64,000 bases of DNA from Aeromonas sp. RU39B (GTDB lineage Bacteria > Pseudomonadota > Gammaproteobacteria > Enterobacterales > Aeromonadaceae). The stretch lies in NCBI RefSeq assembly GCF_900156095.1, contig NZ_FTMJ01000006.1, positions 124,001-188,000 on the forward strand. Reading direction: 5' to 3'. This document shows, in pieces, positions 25,286-34,395 of this stretch; position 1 is the stretch's first letter; each line of letters opens with the position of its first letter. Under the pieces are notes generated by a model. That model searched no databases and was not told the origin of the DNA. It worked only from the letters and a program-made list of their open reading frames with translations. The position numbers and the translations under genes are program-made.

Positions 25286-27422
25286 GATGATCACTGATCC
25301 GGGTCAGGACATCGCGCACGCTCTCGAGCATGGGAGTACCGGGGCCATAGATGGCCGCCACGCCGTGCTCATGCAAGAAGGCATAATCTTGCGGCGGAAT
25401 GACGCCACCGGCCACCACGCAAATATCGTCACGACCGGCGGCTTTGAGCGCGCTCACCAGCTCGGGGATCAGGGTCTTGTGGCCCGCAGCCAGCGAAGAG
25501 GCCCCCACCACATGCACATCGTTCTCGACCGCCAGACGGCAGATCTCTTCCGGGGTGGAGAACATGGGGCTGAGATCGACGTCAAAGCCCAGATCGGAGT
25601 AAGCACTGGCAATCACCTTGGCACCGCGGTCGTGACCATCCTGCCCCATCTTGGCAATCAGGATGCGTGGACGGCGGCCGTTGTCGGCAAGAAACTGCTT
25701 GGTCTTTGCGAGAATCGCTTCAAACTCGCCAGCGGCTTTCTCGGATTGACGATAGCTCTGTGCAATCACGCCGGTAACGCACTGACTCGGCACCAGATAA
25801 CGGTCAAACGCCGCTTCCAGCGCATCGGAAATTTCACCCAACGTAGCGCGCAGACGGGCCGCATTGACGGCCGCAGCCAACAGGTTTTCATTGTGCATGG
25901 CGGCATGGGTGAGTGCTTTGAGCGCCGCCTTGACGGCCGCATTGTCGCGGCTGGCACGAATACGTTCGAGCGAGGCGATCTGTTCGCTGCGCACCTTGAC
26001 GTTATCGATCTCCAGCACCGGGGTTTCGTCTTCTTTGGCCAACTTGTATTTGTTAACGCCAACGATGACCCGCTTGCCCTGGTCGATCAGCGACTGCTCG
26101 CGGGCCGATGCCTCTTCGATCATCCGCTTCGGCAAACCAGCTTCGATGGCCTTGGCCATCCCGCCCACTTCATCAATCTGCCGGATGATAGCGCGCGCCT
26201 GCTTGACGATTTGATCGGTCAGCGACTCCACGTAATAAGAGCCCGCCAGCGGATCGACGGTGCGGCAGATCTCGGACTCTTCCTGGATGATGATCTGGGT
26301 GTTACGGGCAATCCGGGCCGAGAAATCGGTCGGCAGTCCCAGCGCTTCGTCATAGGCGTTGGTGTGCAGTGACTGGGTGCCGCCCAAGGTGGCGCCCAGT
26401 GCTTCGATGGTCGTGCGGATGATGTTGTTGTAGGGATCCTGCTCGGTCAGACTCCAGCCTGAGGTCTGGCAGTGGGTGCGCAGGGCCAGCGATTTCGGAT
26501 TGGTCGCGCCAAAGCTGCTGACCGCTTCACTCCACAGATAACGGGCAGCGCGCAGCATGGCCACGTTCATAAACAGATCCATGCCGATGCCAAAGAAGAA
26601 CGACAGGCGCGGCGCAAAATCATCAATTTTCAGCCCAGCCGCTATTGCAGCCTTGATGTATTCAATCCCGTCGGCCAGGGTAAACGCCACTTGCTGCACA
26701 CAGTTGGCGCCTGCTTCCCCCATGTGATAGCCACTGATACTGATGGTATTAAAACGTGGCATATTGCTGGAACACCAGGCAATAATATCGGAAATAATCC
26801 GCATCGAGGGTTTTGGCGGATAAATATAGGTGTTACGGCACAGGTACTCTTTTAATATATCGTTCTGAATGGTCCCGGTCAGTAATTCCGGTGCAACCCC
26901 TTGCTCTTCGGCAGCGACAATATAAAACGCCATCACCGGCAATACAGCGCCATTCATGGTCATCGACACAGACATTTTATCGAGCGGGATCTGATCAAAC
27001 AGCACCTTCATATCTTCAACGGTATCGATGGCGACACCGGCTTTACCGACATCCCCCGCCACGCGCGGATTGTCCGAGTCATAACCGCGGTGGGTAGCCA
27101 GATCAAACGCCACCGACAACCCCTTTTGTCCGGCCGCCAGATTGCGCCGATAAAAGGCGTTGGACTCTTTGGCCGTCGAGAAGCCGGCATATTGCCGAAT
27201 GGTCCAGGGCTGAGCGGTATACATGGTGGCACGCGCCCCACGAACGTAGGGAGCCAGACCTGGCAGCGTGTCAGTGACCTCCAGCCCGTCCGTGTCGGCA
27301 CGGGTATAGAGTGGCTTGATGGCAATCCCTTCGGCGGTTTGCCGCTCCAGTGATTCCACTGTCTTGTCGAGCCGGATTAATTCCTTGTTGGCCAGCTTTT
27401 GCCAATCCTGCAACGTTGCCAT
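25278..27422 (-). CDS. scpA: Methylmalonyl-CoA mutase (Sbm)
   Basis: 714-residue adenosylcobalamin-dependent mutase that converts succinyl-CoA to methylmalonyl-CoA (E. coli ScpA 714). The TIM-barrel substrate domain occupies ~1-560 ([56 protein letters not shown]). The C-terminal cobalamin domain carries the base-off motif DGHDRG with the supporting GFDVD and [12 protein letters not shown] segments. First gene of the operon; GGGAG precedes the ATG. The region upstream carries a 9-bp inverted repeat. Confidence 0.97.
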   Translation of the reverse strand: MATLQDWQKLANKELIRLDKTVESLERQTAEGIAIKPLYTRADTDGLEVTDTLPGLAPYVRGARATMYTAQPWTIRQYAGFSTAKESNAFYRRNLAAGQKGLSVAFDLATHRGYDSDNPRVAGDVGKAGVAIDTVEDMKVLFDQIPLDKMSVSMTMNGAVLPVMAFYIVAAEEQGVAPELLTGTIQNDILKEYLCRNTYIYPPKPSMRIISDIIAWCSSNMPRFNTISISGYHMGEAGANCVQQVAFTLADGIEYIKAAIAAGLKIDDFAPRLSFFFGIGMDLFMNVAMLRAARYLWSEAVSSFGATNPKSLALRTHCQTSGWSLTEQDPYNNIIRTTIEALGATLGGTQSLHTNAYDEALGLPTDFSARIARNTQIIIQEESEICRTVDPLAGSYYVESLTDQIVKQARAIIRQIDEVGGMAKAIEAGLPKRMIEEASAREQSLIDQGKRVIVGVNKYKLAKEDETPVLEIDNVKVRSEQIASLERIRASRDNAAVKAALKALTHAAMHNENLLAAAVNAARLRATLGEISDALEAAFDRYLVPSQCVTGVIAQSYRQSEKAAGEFEAILAKTKQFLADNGRRPRILIAKMGQDGHDRGAKVIASAYSDLGFDVDLSPMFSTPEEICRLAVENDVHVVGASSLAAGHKTLIPELVSALKAAGRDDICVVAGGVIPPQDYAFLHEHGVAAIYGPGTPMLESVRDVLTRISDHHA

Positions 27423-27989
27423 TTAATAACTCCCTTATTCGCAATGATTAATTTAATGAACTGAATTCATGAAGAAATTGCGAATACGGTGAGCCTTTTT
27501 AACTTTCCTGTCGCCAGCAAAAAACAGCAAATAGCCCGTCATTTTCTGCCGCCTGTGCGTCGTTATTTTCGTGATTCACTTCAAAGAATTTATGATAAAT
27601 AAATGCGGGATAACGACGATGAAACGAATCACGCGCTAATCAAACAAGTAGTTAAATCATTTAGTTAACAACCAGTCGCAGCATGATTCACATCCTTACA
27701 ACATGCCGGCCTAGCTCACGCTGTCGTGATACAACGCATCTTGCTTAAACATGTCAGAAATAATTAACCACTATTAATCAAGGCGGCCGAGAGACAGTGA
27801 TATAAATGACCGCTTTTTAATTAATGGCACGCACACTTCACGTGACAAGAAAACGCGAGGAATACTCATCCATATATACCGCATCAAGCAGCACTGTTCT
27901 GACTGACTCTATCGCCATTAAATTAATGCGATTGCCAACATAAAGGCTATCTACGATACTAATAGGCCATTCCACAGTCAGATTCATTT
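27423..27989. other. AT-rich gap between scpA and kup
   Basis: About 570 bp without a convincing gene, clearly more AT-rich than its surroundings. It must contain the divergent promoters of scpA (minus) and kup (plus). Apart from the inverted repeat at 27437-27485, I see no tRNA, terminator or small frame with an RBS. The kup start has a poor Shine-Dalgarno. Confidence 0.6.
27437..27485. repeat. Inverted repeat in the scpA leader
   Basis: ATTCGCAAT (27437-27445) and ATTGCGAAT (27477-27485) are perfect 9-bp inverted arms separated by 31 bp. They sit 15 to 63 bp before the scpA ATG. They may be an operator pair or an mRNA hairpin near the scpA ribosome-binding site. Confidence 0.55.
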
Positions 27990-29861
27990 ATGTCTGTAAA
28001 ATCTGAATCCACCCATCACACCAGCAAAACTCTGGCCGCGCTGGGTGTCGTGTATGGTGATATCGGGACCAGTCCACTCTATTCTCTCAAAGAGAGTTTC
28101 TCCCATCACACCGGGTTAATCCCTACCGACGCAAACGTACTGGCCGTCATCTCCATGTTTTTCTGGACCATGATTATGGTGGTCTCGATCAAGTATGTTT
28201 TGCTGGTGCTGCGAGCCGATGATAAAGGCGAAGGCGGCATCCTCACCCTCACCACACTGGCCACCAAAAAGCTCAGCCCTAAAGGCAAGAGCATCGTCAC
28301 GGTTTTGGGTCTGGCGGGCGTTGGGCTGTTTCTCGGCGATGCGGTGATTACCCCGGCGGTGTCGGTGCTCTCCGCAGTCGAAGGTCTGCAATTTGTCGGG
28401 CCACAGTTTTCCCCCTATATCTTTCCGGGCGCCCTGATCGTGCTGGTGATGCTGTTTGGCATCCAGCATTACGGCACCGCCGGTATTGGCAAGTGGTTCA
28501 GTCCGGTGATGCTGCTCTGGTTTGCCACGCTCGCCATCCTCGGCCTGCTTGAGGTGCTCCGCACCCCGGCCGTGCTTAGCGCCATCAACCCGCAATACGC
28601 CTTTCACCTGATTGCCAGCAGCCCCAAACTGGCATTTATCACCCTGGGTGCGGTCATCTTGTGCGTCACCGGGGCCGAGGCGCTCTACGCCGATATGGGC
28701 CATTTTGGGCGCAAACCGATTCAAAATGCCTGGCTGATGATCGTGCTGCCGGCACTGCTGCTCAACTATTTCGGCCAAGGGGCGCTGCTGCTGCGTGATC
28801 CCTCTGCCATCACTAACCCTTTCTATATGCTTGCCCCCTCCTGGATGATCCTGCCGCTGATTGCGCTGGCAACGCTGGCGACGGTGATCGCCTCACAGGC
28901 CGTGATTTCCGGCACCTATTCGGTGATTCGCCAGGCCATTTTGCTCGGCTTTCTGCCGCGCCAGGAGATCCGGCACACCTCGGAAGAGGAGATTGGTCAG
29001 ATCTATCTGCCACTGGCCAACTGGCTGCTGCTGGCCTGCGTGATACTGGTGGTGGTGATTTTCCAGGACTCCAGTCGCCTGGCCGCCGCATACGGCATTG
29101 CCGTCACCGCCACCATGCTGCTGACCACCCTGCTGCTGGCGGTAGTGGCCCATCACCGTTGGGGATTTTCCTGGTTTTGGGTGGCGCTGGTGGGCTTGCC
29201 GCTGCTGGTCATCGATCTCAGTTTCTTTGCCTCCAACATCTCGAAAGTATTCTCGGGCGGCTGGCTGCCGCTACTGTTTGCCCTGCTCTCGATTGTGGTG
29301 ATGACCACCTGGAAGCGAGGGCGTGAAGTGGTGCAAAACCGGCTGGATGACCATGTGATGGCCCTCAACCACTTCATCACCAGCATGAAGCGTCACCCGC
29401 CGATCCGCGTCCCCGGCACGGCCATGTTTCTCTCTCGCGTGACCAACGGTGTCCCCTACGCCATGCTGCATAACCTCAAACACAACAAGGTGTTGCACGA
29501 CCGGGTGGTGTTTCTCACCATCATGACGCTGGAGGAGCCGCGTGTTGAGCCGGTGGATCGGGTCTATCTGCTCGATATGGGCGATGGTTTTTGGCAAGTC
29601 ACCGCATTTTATGGCTTTAAAGAGTCCCCCAGCATGGTCGATATATGCCGGGCCTGCTCGCTACAGGGGCTTCCCATCAGCCTGTCGATGACCTCGTTCT
29701 TCCTCTCCCGCGAGGTGCTCATCAGCACCGATGAGCCGAGCATGCCGCGCTGGCGTGAGGGGTTGTTTATGTGGATGAACAAGAACGCCTTGAAGGCCAC
29801 CGACTTCTTCCATATCCCAAGTAACCGGGTGGTTGAGCTCGGGGTACAGATAGAGCTTTAA
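27990..29861 (+). CDS. kup: Low-affinity potassium transporter Kup
   Basis: 623-residue K+/H+ symporter (KUP/HAK/KT family; E. coli 622). The signature LGVVYGDIGTSPLYSLKE is at residues ~17-34. Twelve hydrophobic segments fill residues ~15-430 (for example WLMIVLPALLLNYFGQGALLL and IASQAVISGTYSV), followed by a soluble C-terminal domain of ~190 residues. It is followed by a terminator and then the kdp operon, bringing the two potassium systems together. No strong RBS is seen before the ATG. Confidence 0.96.
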   Translation: MSVKSESTHHTSKTLAALGVVYGDIGTSPLYSLKESFSHHTGLIPTDANVLAVISMFFWTMIMVVSIKYVLLVLRADDKGEGGILTLTTLATKKLSPKGKSIVTVLGLAGVGLFLGDAVITPAVSVLSAVEGLQFVGPQFSPYIFPGALIVLVMLFGIQHYGTAGIGKWFSPVMLLWFATLAILGLLEVLRTPAVLSAINPQYAFHLIASSPKLAFITLGAVILCVTGAEALYADMGHFGRKPIQNAWLMIVLPALLLNYFGQGALLLRDPSAITNPFYMLAPSWMILPLIALATLATVIASQAVISGTYSVIRQAILLGFLPRQEIRHTSEEEIGQIYLPLANWLLLACVILVVVIFQDSSRLAAAYGIAVTATMLLTTLLLAVVAHHRWGFSWFWVALVGLPLLVIDLSFFASNISKVFSGGWLPLLFALLSIVVMTTWKRGREVVQNRLDDHVMALNHFITSMKRHPPIRVPGTAMFLSRVTNGVPYAMLHNLKHNKVLHDRVVFLTIMTLEEPRVEPVDRVYLLDMGDGFWQVTAFYGFKESPSMVDICRACSLQGLPISLSMTSFFLSREVLISTDEPSMPRWREGLFMWMNKNALKATDFFHIPSNRVVELGVQIEL

Positions 29862-29900
29862 CCCAAGCCAGCGCGATTGCGCTGAGTGACACCCCGGGTA

Positions 29901-29930
29901 AAGGGCTTCAATTGCAGCCCTTTTGTTATT
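29901..29930 (+). terminator. Terminator after kup
   Basis: Stem AAGGGCT (29901-29907) / AGCCCTT (29916-29922), with T-rich tail TTTTGTTATT. It separates kup from the kdp promoter. Confidence 0.8.
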
Positions 29931-29960
29931 CTTAGCGTCGACCACCAGCCTCTGCGGCCA

Positions 29961-29990
29961 CATTTTTACGCCGTTTTTACGCCCCCGCAT
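29961..29990 (+). promoter_or_regulatory. Probable KdpE-binding site
   Basis: A T-rich element CATTTTTACGCCGTTTTTAC followed by GCCCCCGC closely resembles the E. coli KdpE operator, which has TTTTTATAC and TTTTTTTACACC tracts ahead of GCCCG. It lies about 70-100 bp upstream of kdpF. A -10-like TAGCAT follows at 30025-30030. Confidence 0.75.
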
Positions 29991-30060
29991 TGCGCCTTTA
30001 TGGCGACTTTACGCCCTTGCCGCCTAGCATTTCGCTCATCATTCCTACCCCGGAGTCGTT

Positions 30061-30138
30061 ATGAGTTGGCTTTATCTATTACTGGTGATTGCCCTGCTGG
30101 TTTACCTCGTCCGTGCCTTGGCACACGCCCATGAGTGA
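30061..30138 (+). CDS. kdpF: K+-transporting ATPase small subunit KdpF
   Basis: 25-residue hydrophobic peptide, one transmembrane helix (WLYLLLVIALLVYLV) with a short charged tail (RALAHAHE). KdpF stabilises the KdpABC complex. GGAG lies six bases before the ATG. The kdpA start follows seven bases after the stop. It is very short and easily missed by gene finders. Confidence 0.9.
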   Translation: MSWLYLLLVIALLVYLVRALAHAHE

Positions 30139-30145
30139 GGCTCCC

Positions 30146-31822
30146 ATGCTGCAACCCATTCTCTATTGCGCTGTTTTTTTGCTGCTGGTGCTGTTGCCGG
30201 CACCGCTGCTGGGGCGCTATTTCTACGCTGTCTTTGAAGGCCACTGCCGCACTCTGGCACCACTGGAGAGACTCACCCTGTCGGCCTGTGGCAGTGATGG
30301 CCGCGAACAGGACTGGAAGAGCTATGCCACCAGCCTGATGGCCTTTCATCTGGCCGGGTTTGTCCTACTGTTTGTCATCCTGATGGCGCAAGGCATGTTG
30401 CCGCTTAATCCGCAGCATCTGCCCGGTTTGAGCTGGCAACTGGCGTTCAACACGGCCGTCAGCTTTGTAACCAACACCAACTGGCAAGCCTATTCCGGCG
30501 AGTCGTCACTCTCCTACTTCAGTCAGATGATTGGCCTGACGACCCAGAACTTTGTGTCGGCAGCGACCGGCGCCGCCGTCGCCGTGGTGCTGTTTCGCGG
30601 TATCGCCCGCCAGCAAACCACTTCGCTCGGTAACTTCTGGGTCGATCTGGTGCGCTTTTGCCTCTATGTGCTGCTGCCCATGTCGTTGGTGATGGCCATG
30701 CTGCTGGTCTGGCAGGGCGTTCCCCAATCCTTTAGCCACTACCTGCCCTTTACCGGTCTGCAAGGTCAGCAGCAGGTGCTGCCACTCGGGCCGGCCGCCT
30801 CCCAGATTGCCATCAAGCAACTGGGCTCAAACGGCGGCGGTTTTTTCGGGATCAACTCGGCCCATCCATTTGAAAACCCCACCGCTCTGAGTAACTGGCT
30901 GGAGATGGTGACGTTGCTCTCCCTTGCCGCCGGCATGATTTTCACCCTCGGCCACTATGTCAAAGACCATGCCCACAGCCGGGCGCTGGCGATCACCATG
31001 ACGCTGCTGCTGGTGATGGGACTGGGTGTGACCGTCTATCAGGAGCTGGCCGCCGATCCCAATCTCAGTGCCCTGACCGATCAACTCGGAAACTGGGAAG
31101 GCAAAGAGAGCCGCTTTGGCCCGGTGCTCTCGAGCATCTGGGCCGTGGCCACCACGGCAGCCTCCAATGGCTCGGTCAATGCCATGCATGACAGCCTGAC
31201 GCCGCTTGGTGGTCTGATCGCCTTGGCCAACATGCTGCTCGGTGAGGTGATCTTTGGCGGCGTGGGCGCAGGTATCTACGGCATGTTGCTGTTTGTGCTG
31301 CTCACCGTGTTCCTGTGCGGTTTGATGGTCGGCCGCACGCCGACCTACCTTGGCAAGCGACTCGGGATCACCGAGATGAAGTGGGTGGTTGCCACCATGC
31401 TGGTGATGCCGGTAGGGGTGCTGGTGCTGGGCGGGATCACCCTGCTGCTGCCGGACGCGGCCACTATCATCGGTCACAGCGGCCCCCACGGTCTGACCCG
31501 GCTCATCTACGCCTACGCCTCCGGCGCTGGCAACAATGGTTCGGCCTTCGCTGGCTTCGCGGCGGGCGATAACTGGCAGTGCATCGCCATTGGCGTGGCC
31601 ATGCTGCTCGGCCGCTTTGGCTACATCCTGCCGGTGCTGGTTATCGCCGGTCGCCTGGCTCGTGGTCCACGCCAGGAGGCCAGTGACAGCGATTTTCCGG
31701 TGCGCGGCCCGCTGTTTGTCACCCTGCTGGTTATCACCATCTTGCTGATGGGCGGACTCTCCTTCCTGCCGGTGGTTGCGCTGGGCCCGATTGCCGAACA
31801 ACTGATCTCTGGAGCATTCTGA
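30146..31822 (+). CDS. kdpA: K+-transporting ATPase subunit KdpA
   Basis: 558-residue channel-like subunit (E. coli 557) with about ten membrane helices and four selectivity-filter loops: [33 protein letters not shown] and [10 protein letters not shown]. It selects K+ and feeds it to KdpB. The start at 30146 (MLQPIL) is preferred because GAGG precedes it by six bases; an in-frame ATG at 30131 inside kdpF lacks an RBS. Two bases separate it from kdpB. Confidence 0.96.
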   Translation: MLQPILYCAVFLLLVLLPAPLLGRYFYAVFEGHCRTLAPLERLTLSACGSDGREQDWKSYATSLMAFHLAGFVLLFVILMAQGMLPLNPQHLPGLSWQLAFNTAVSFVTNTNWQAYSGESSLSYFSQMIGLTTQNFVSAATGAAVAVVLFRGIARQQTTSLGNFWVDLVRFCLYVLLPMSLVMAMLLVWQGVPQSFSHYLPFTGLQGQQQVLPLGPAASQIAIKQLGSNGGGFFGINSAHPFENPTALSNWLEMVTLLSLAAGMIFTLGHYVKDHAHSRALAITMTLLLVMGLGVTVYQELAADPNLSALTDQLGNWEGKESRFGPVLSSIWAVATTAASNGSVNAMHDSLTPLGGLIALANMLLGEVIFGGVGAGIYGMLLFVLLTVFLCGLMVGRTPTYLGKRLGITEMKWVVATMLVMPVGVLVLGGITLLLPDAATIIGHSGPHGLTRLIYAYASGAGNNGSAFAGFAAGDNWQCIAIGVAMLLGRFGYILPVLVIAGRLARGPRQEASDSDFPVRGPLFVTLLVITILLMGGLSFLPVVALGPIAEQLISGAF

Positions 31823-31824
31823 TC

Positions 31825-33864
31825 ATGAGTACCTTGACCCAACACGCGCCGGCCAAGCGCAAGCACTCTTTGCTGCTGATTGCCGCCATTGAAGCCGTGC
31901 GACGCTTTCATCCCGCTTCATTGTGGAACAGTCCGATCCTGCTGACCCTGTGGCTGAGCGCCCTGATGGCCACCGTGGAATCTCTGCTCGGACAACCCGT
32001 ATCGGGCGTACCGGCCACGCTGGCCTGGCAACTGACCGGCTGGCTCTGGCTGACCCTGTGGTTTGCCAACTTTGCCGAAACCCTGGCCGAAGGGCGCGGC
32101 AAGGCGCGCGCCGACAGCCTCAAGGCAGGCATGAGCGAGCTGCAGGCCCGCAAAGTGGCGGCGCTCGATGATCAGCACGGCGAGTGGGTGGCCGCAACCT
32201 TGCTGCGCAAAGGCGATCTGGTGCTGGTGAAAGCTGGCGAGATGATCCCGGCCGATGGCGAGGTGGTGAAGGGCATCGCGTCCGTCAACGAAGCCGCCAT
32301 CACCGGGGAGTCAGCGCCGGTGATCCGCGAATCAGGCACCGATAAGAGCGGGGTGACCGGCAACACCCAGGTCGTCTCGGATTATATCTGGGTGCGGGTG
32401 ACCGCTAATCCGGGCGAGAGCACGCTGGATCGGATGATTGCACTGGTTGAAGGGGCCAAGCGGCAGAAGACCCCCAATGAGCAGGCGCTGACCGCCCTAT
32501 TGGTCGGGCTGACCCTGATCTTCCTGCTGGTGGTGGCAACCCTGCCTCTGTTTCTAGGCTACAACCAGAGCACGGTGCCGCGTCTCTACCTGATTGCGCT
32601 GTTTATCACGCTGATCCCGACCACCATCGGTGGTCTGCTCTCGGCCATCGGCATTGCCGGCATGGATCGGTTGGTCAAACTCAATGTGATCGCCAAATCC
32701 GGCCGTGCGGTGGAGGCCGCGGGTGACGTGCGTACCCTGCTGCTCGATAAAACCGGCACCATCACCTTCGGTAACCGCATGGCGGACGAGCTAATTGCCG
32801 CCCCCGGTATCGAGCAATCCCTGCTCTGCCAAGCCGCTATGCTGGCCTCGGCCGGTGACAACACGCCGGAAGGCAAATCCATCCTGGCTCTTGGCAGTAA
32901 ACAGCAACCGGTGCCTACGGCCCTGCCCGGCGATCGCATTATTGCGTTTAGCGCCGAAACCCGCCTAAGCGGTCTGGATCGCGGCGAGCTGCAATATCGT
33001 AAAGGCGCGGTGGATGCGGTGCTGGCCTTTTTACACCTCACCCGCGCCCAGATGCCCGAGCCCCTCACGCTTGCTGTTGAGCGTATTGCTCGCCAAGGGG
33101 GCACGCCGCTGCTGGTCTGCAGCCGCGATCAACTGCTTGGCGCCGTGCATCTGAAAGACATCATCAAACCCGGTATCAAGGCCCGCTTCCAGATGTTGCG
33201 TCACTTAGGCATCCGCACCGTGATGATCACCGGGGATAACCCGCTCACTGCTGCTGCCATTGCCGCCGAGGCCGGGGTGGATGACTTTATTGCCGAAGCC
33301 ACGCCGGAGAAAAAACTGGCCTATATCCGGCAAGAGCAAGCCGGCGGACGACTGGTTGCCATGTGCGGGGATGGCGCCAACGATGCCCCGGCGCTGGCTC
33401 AGGCCGATGTGGGGCTTGCTATGAACGAGGGAACACAGGCCGCTAAAGAGGCTGGCAATCTGGTGGACCTTGATTCTAACCCGACCAAGCTGCTGGATGT
33501 GGTGCACGTTGGCAAACAGCTGCTGGTCACCCGTGGCGCCCTGACCACCTTCTCGATTGCCAACGATCTGGCCAAGTACTTTGCCATTTTGCCGGCGCTG
33601 TTTGTTGCCGCTTACCCGGGCCTTGGCGTGCTGAATCTGATGCAACTGCACTCGCCCGCCAGCGCCATCTTGTCAGCCATCATCTTTAACGCGTTGATCA
33701 TCGTGGCCTTGGTGCCGCTGGCGCTCAGTGGTGTCAGCCTCACAGGGAGCGCCGCCGAGCTGCTGCGGCGTAACCTGCTTATCTACGGGCTGGGTGGACT
33801 GGTGGTCCCCTTTATCGGCATCAAGGTGATCGATCTGGTGATCACCGGCTTTGGTCTGGTTTAA
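31825..33864 (+). CDS. kdpB: K+-transporting P-type ATPase subunit KdpB
   Basis: 679-residue P1A-type ATPase (E. coli 682). The phosphorylated Asp308 is in DKTGT. The TGES loop with Ser163 corresponds to the inhibitory phospho-serine S162 of E. coli. The hinge and Mg motifs are [10 protein letters not shown] and [10 protein letters not shown]. It has about seven membrane helices. ATP hydrolysis drives K+ taken up by KdpA. The gene is followed by kdpC after nine bases. Confidence 0.97.
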   Translation: MSTLTQHAPAKRKHSLLLIAAIEAVRRFHPASLWNSPILLTLWLSALMATVESLLGQPVSGVPATLAWQLTGWLWLTLWFANFAETLAEGRGKARADSLKAGMSELQARKVAALDDQHGEWVAATLLRKGDLVLVKAGEMIPADGEVVKGIASVNEAAITGESAPVIRESGTDKSGVTGNTQVVSDYIWVRVTANPGESTLDRMIALVEGAKRQKTPNEQALTALLVGLTLIFLLVVATLPLFLGYNQSTVPRLYLIALFITLIPTTIGGLLSAIGIAGMDRLVKLNVIAKSGRAVEAAGDVRTLLLDKTGTITFGNRMADELIAAPGIEQSLLCQAAMLASAGDNTPEGKSILALGSKQQPVPTALPGDRIIAFSAETRLSGLDRGELQYRKGAVDAVLAFLHLTRAQMPEPLTLAVERIARQGGTPLLVCSRDQLLGAVHLKDIIKPGIKARFQMLRHLGIRTVMITGDNPLTAAAIAAEAGVDDFIAEATPEKKLAYIRQEQAGGRLVAMCGDGANDAPALAQADVGLAMNEGTQAAKEAGNLVDLDSNPTKLLDVVHVGKQLLVTRGALTTFSIANDLAKYFAILPALFVAAYPGLGVLNLMQLHSPASAILSAIIFNALIIVALVPLALSGVSLTGSAAELLRRNLLIYGLGGLVVPFIGIKVIDLVITGFGLV

Positions 33865-33873
33865 GGAGTTTTT

Positions 33874-34395
33874 ATGATTGCAATTCGTACCCTGCTGACC
33901 CTGACCTTACTGCTCGGCGCAGGTTATCCGCTGCTGGTCACAGTGCTGGCCCAGTGGCTGTTTCCCTGGCAGGCCAACGGCAGCCAGCTGTATGACCAGC
34001 AGCACCGTTTGATTGGCAGCGCGCTGCTGGCGCAACCCTTTCATGATGCCCGCTATTTTACCTCGCGCCCCTCTGCCAGCGATTTTGCCTCGCTCGGGGG
34101 CAGCGCCAGTAATCTGGGTATGAGTGCCGAGGCGCGCCGCACCTTTGCCAAGCAGCAAGTAGAGGCCGGTTATCACGATGCCACGTTACTGACCCGCTCG
34201 GCATCGGGGCTGGATCCGCACCTGCCGCTGGAAGCGGTGCTTGAACAGGTCGAGCGGGTGGCTCAGGCGCGTCAGATTGACCCGGCGGCGCTGACCAAAC
34301 TGGTCCGGTCGCGGCAGGAAGCTGGTATTCTTGGTCCGACCGTAGTGAACGTGCTGGAGCTCAACCTGCTCCTTGATAAGGATCACCATGCGTGA
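33874..34395 (+). CDS. kdpC: K+-transporting ATPase subunit KdpC
   Basis: 173-residue subunit with a single N-terminal membrane helix (LLTLTLLLGAGYPLLVTVLAQWLF) and a periplasmic domain with the family motifs GSALLAQPFHDARYFTSRPSA, ASNLG and SGLDPHLP. It is a little shorter than E. coli KdpC (190). It stabilises the KdpFABC complex. A good RBS (AAGGAG) precedes it. Its last eight bases overlap kdpD. Confidence 0.94.
   Translation: MIAIRTLLTLTLLLGAGYPLLVTVLAQWLFPWQANGSQLYDQQHRLIGSALLAQPFHDARYFTSRPSASDFASLGGSASNLGMSAEARRTFAKQQVEAGYHDATLLTRSASGLDPHLPLEAVLEQVERVAQARQIDPAALTKLVRSRQEAGILGPTVVNVLELNLLLDKDHHA

Noticed and set aside
25269-26372. Long plus-strand frame opposite scpA (367 codons)
   Set aside because: Antisense shadow of scpA, no family features.
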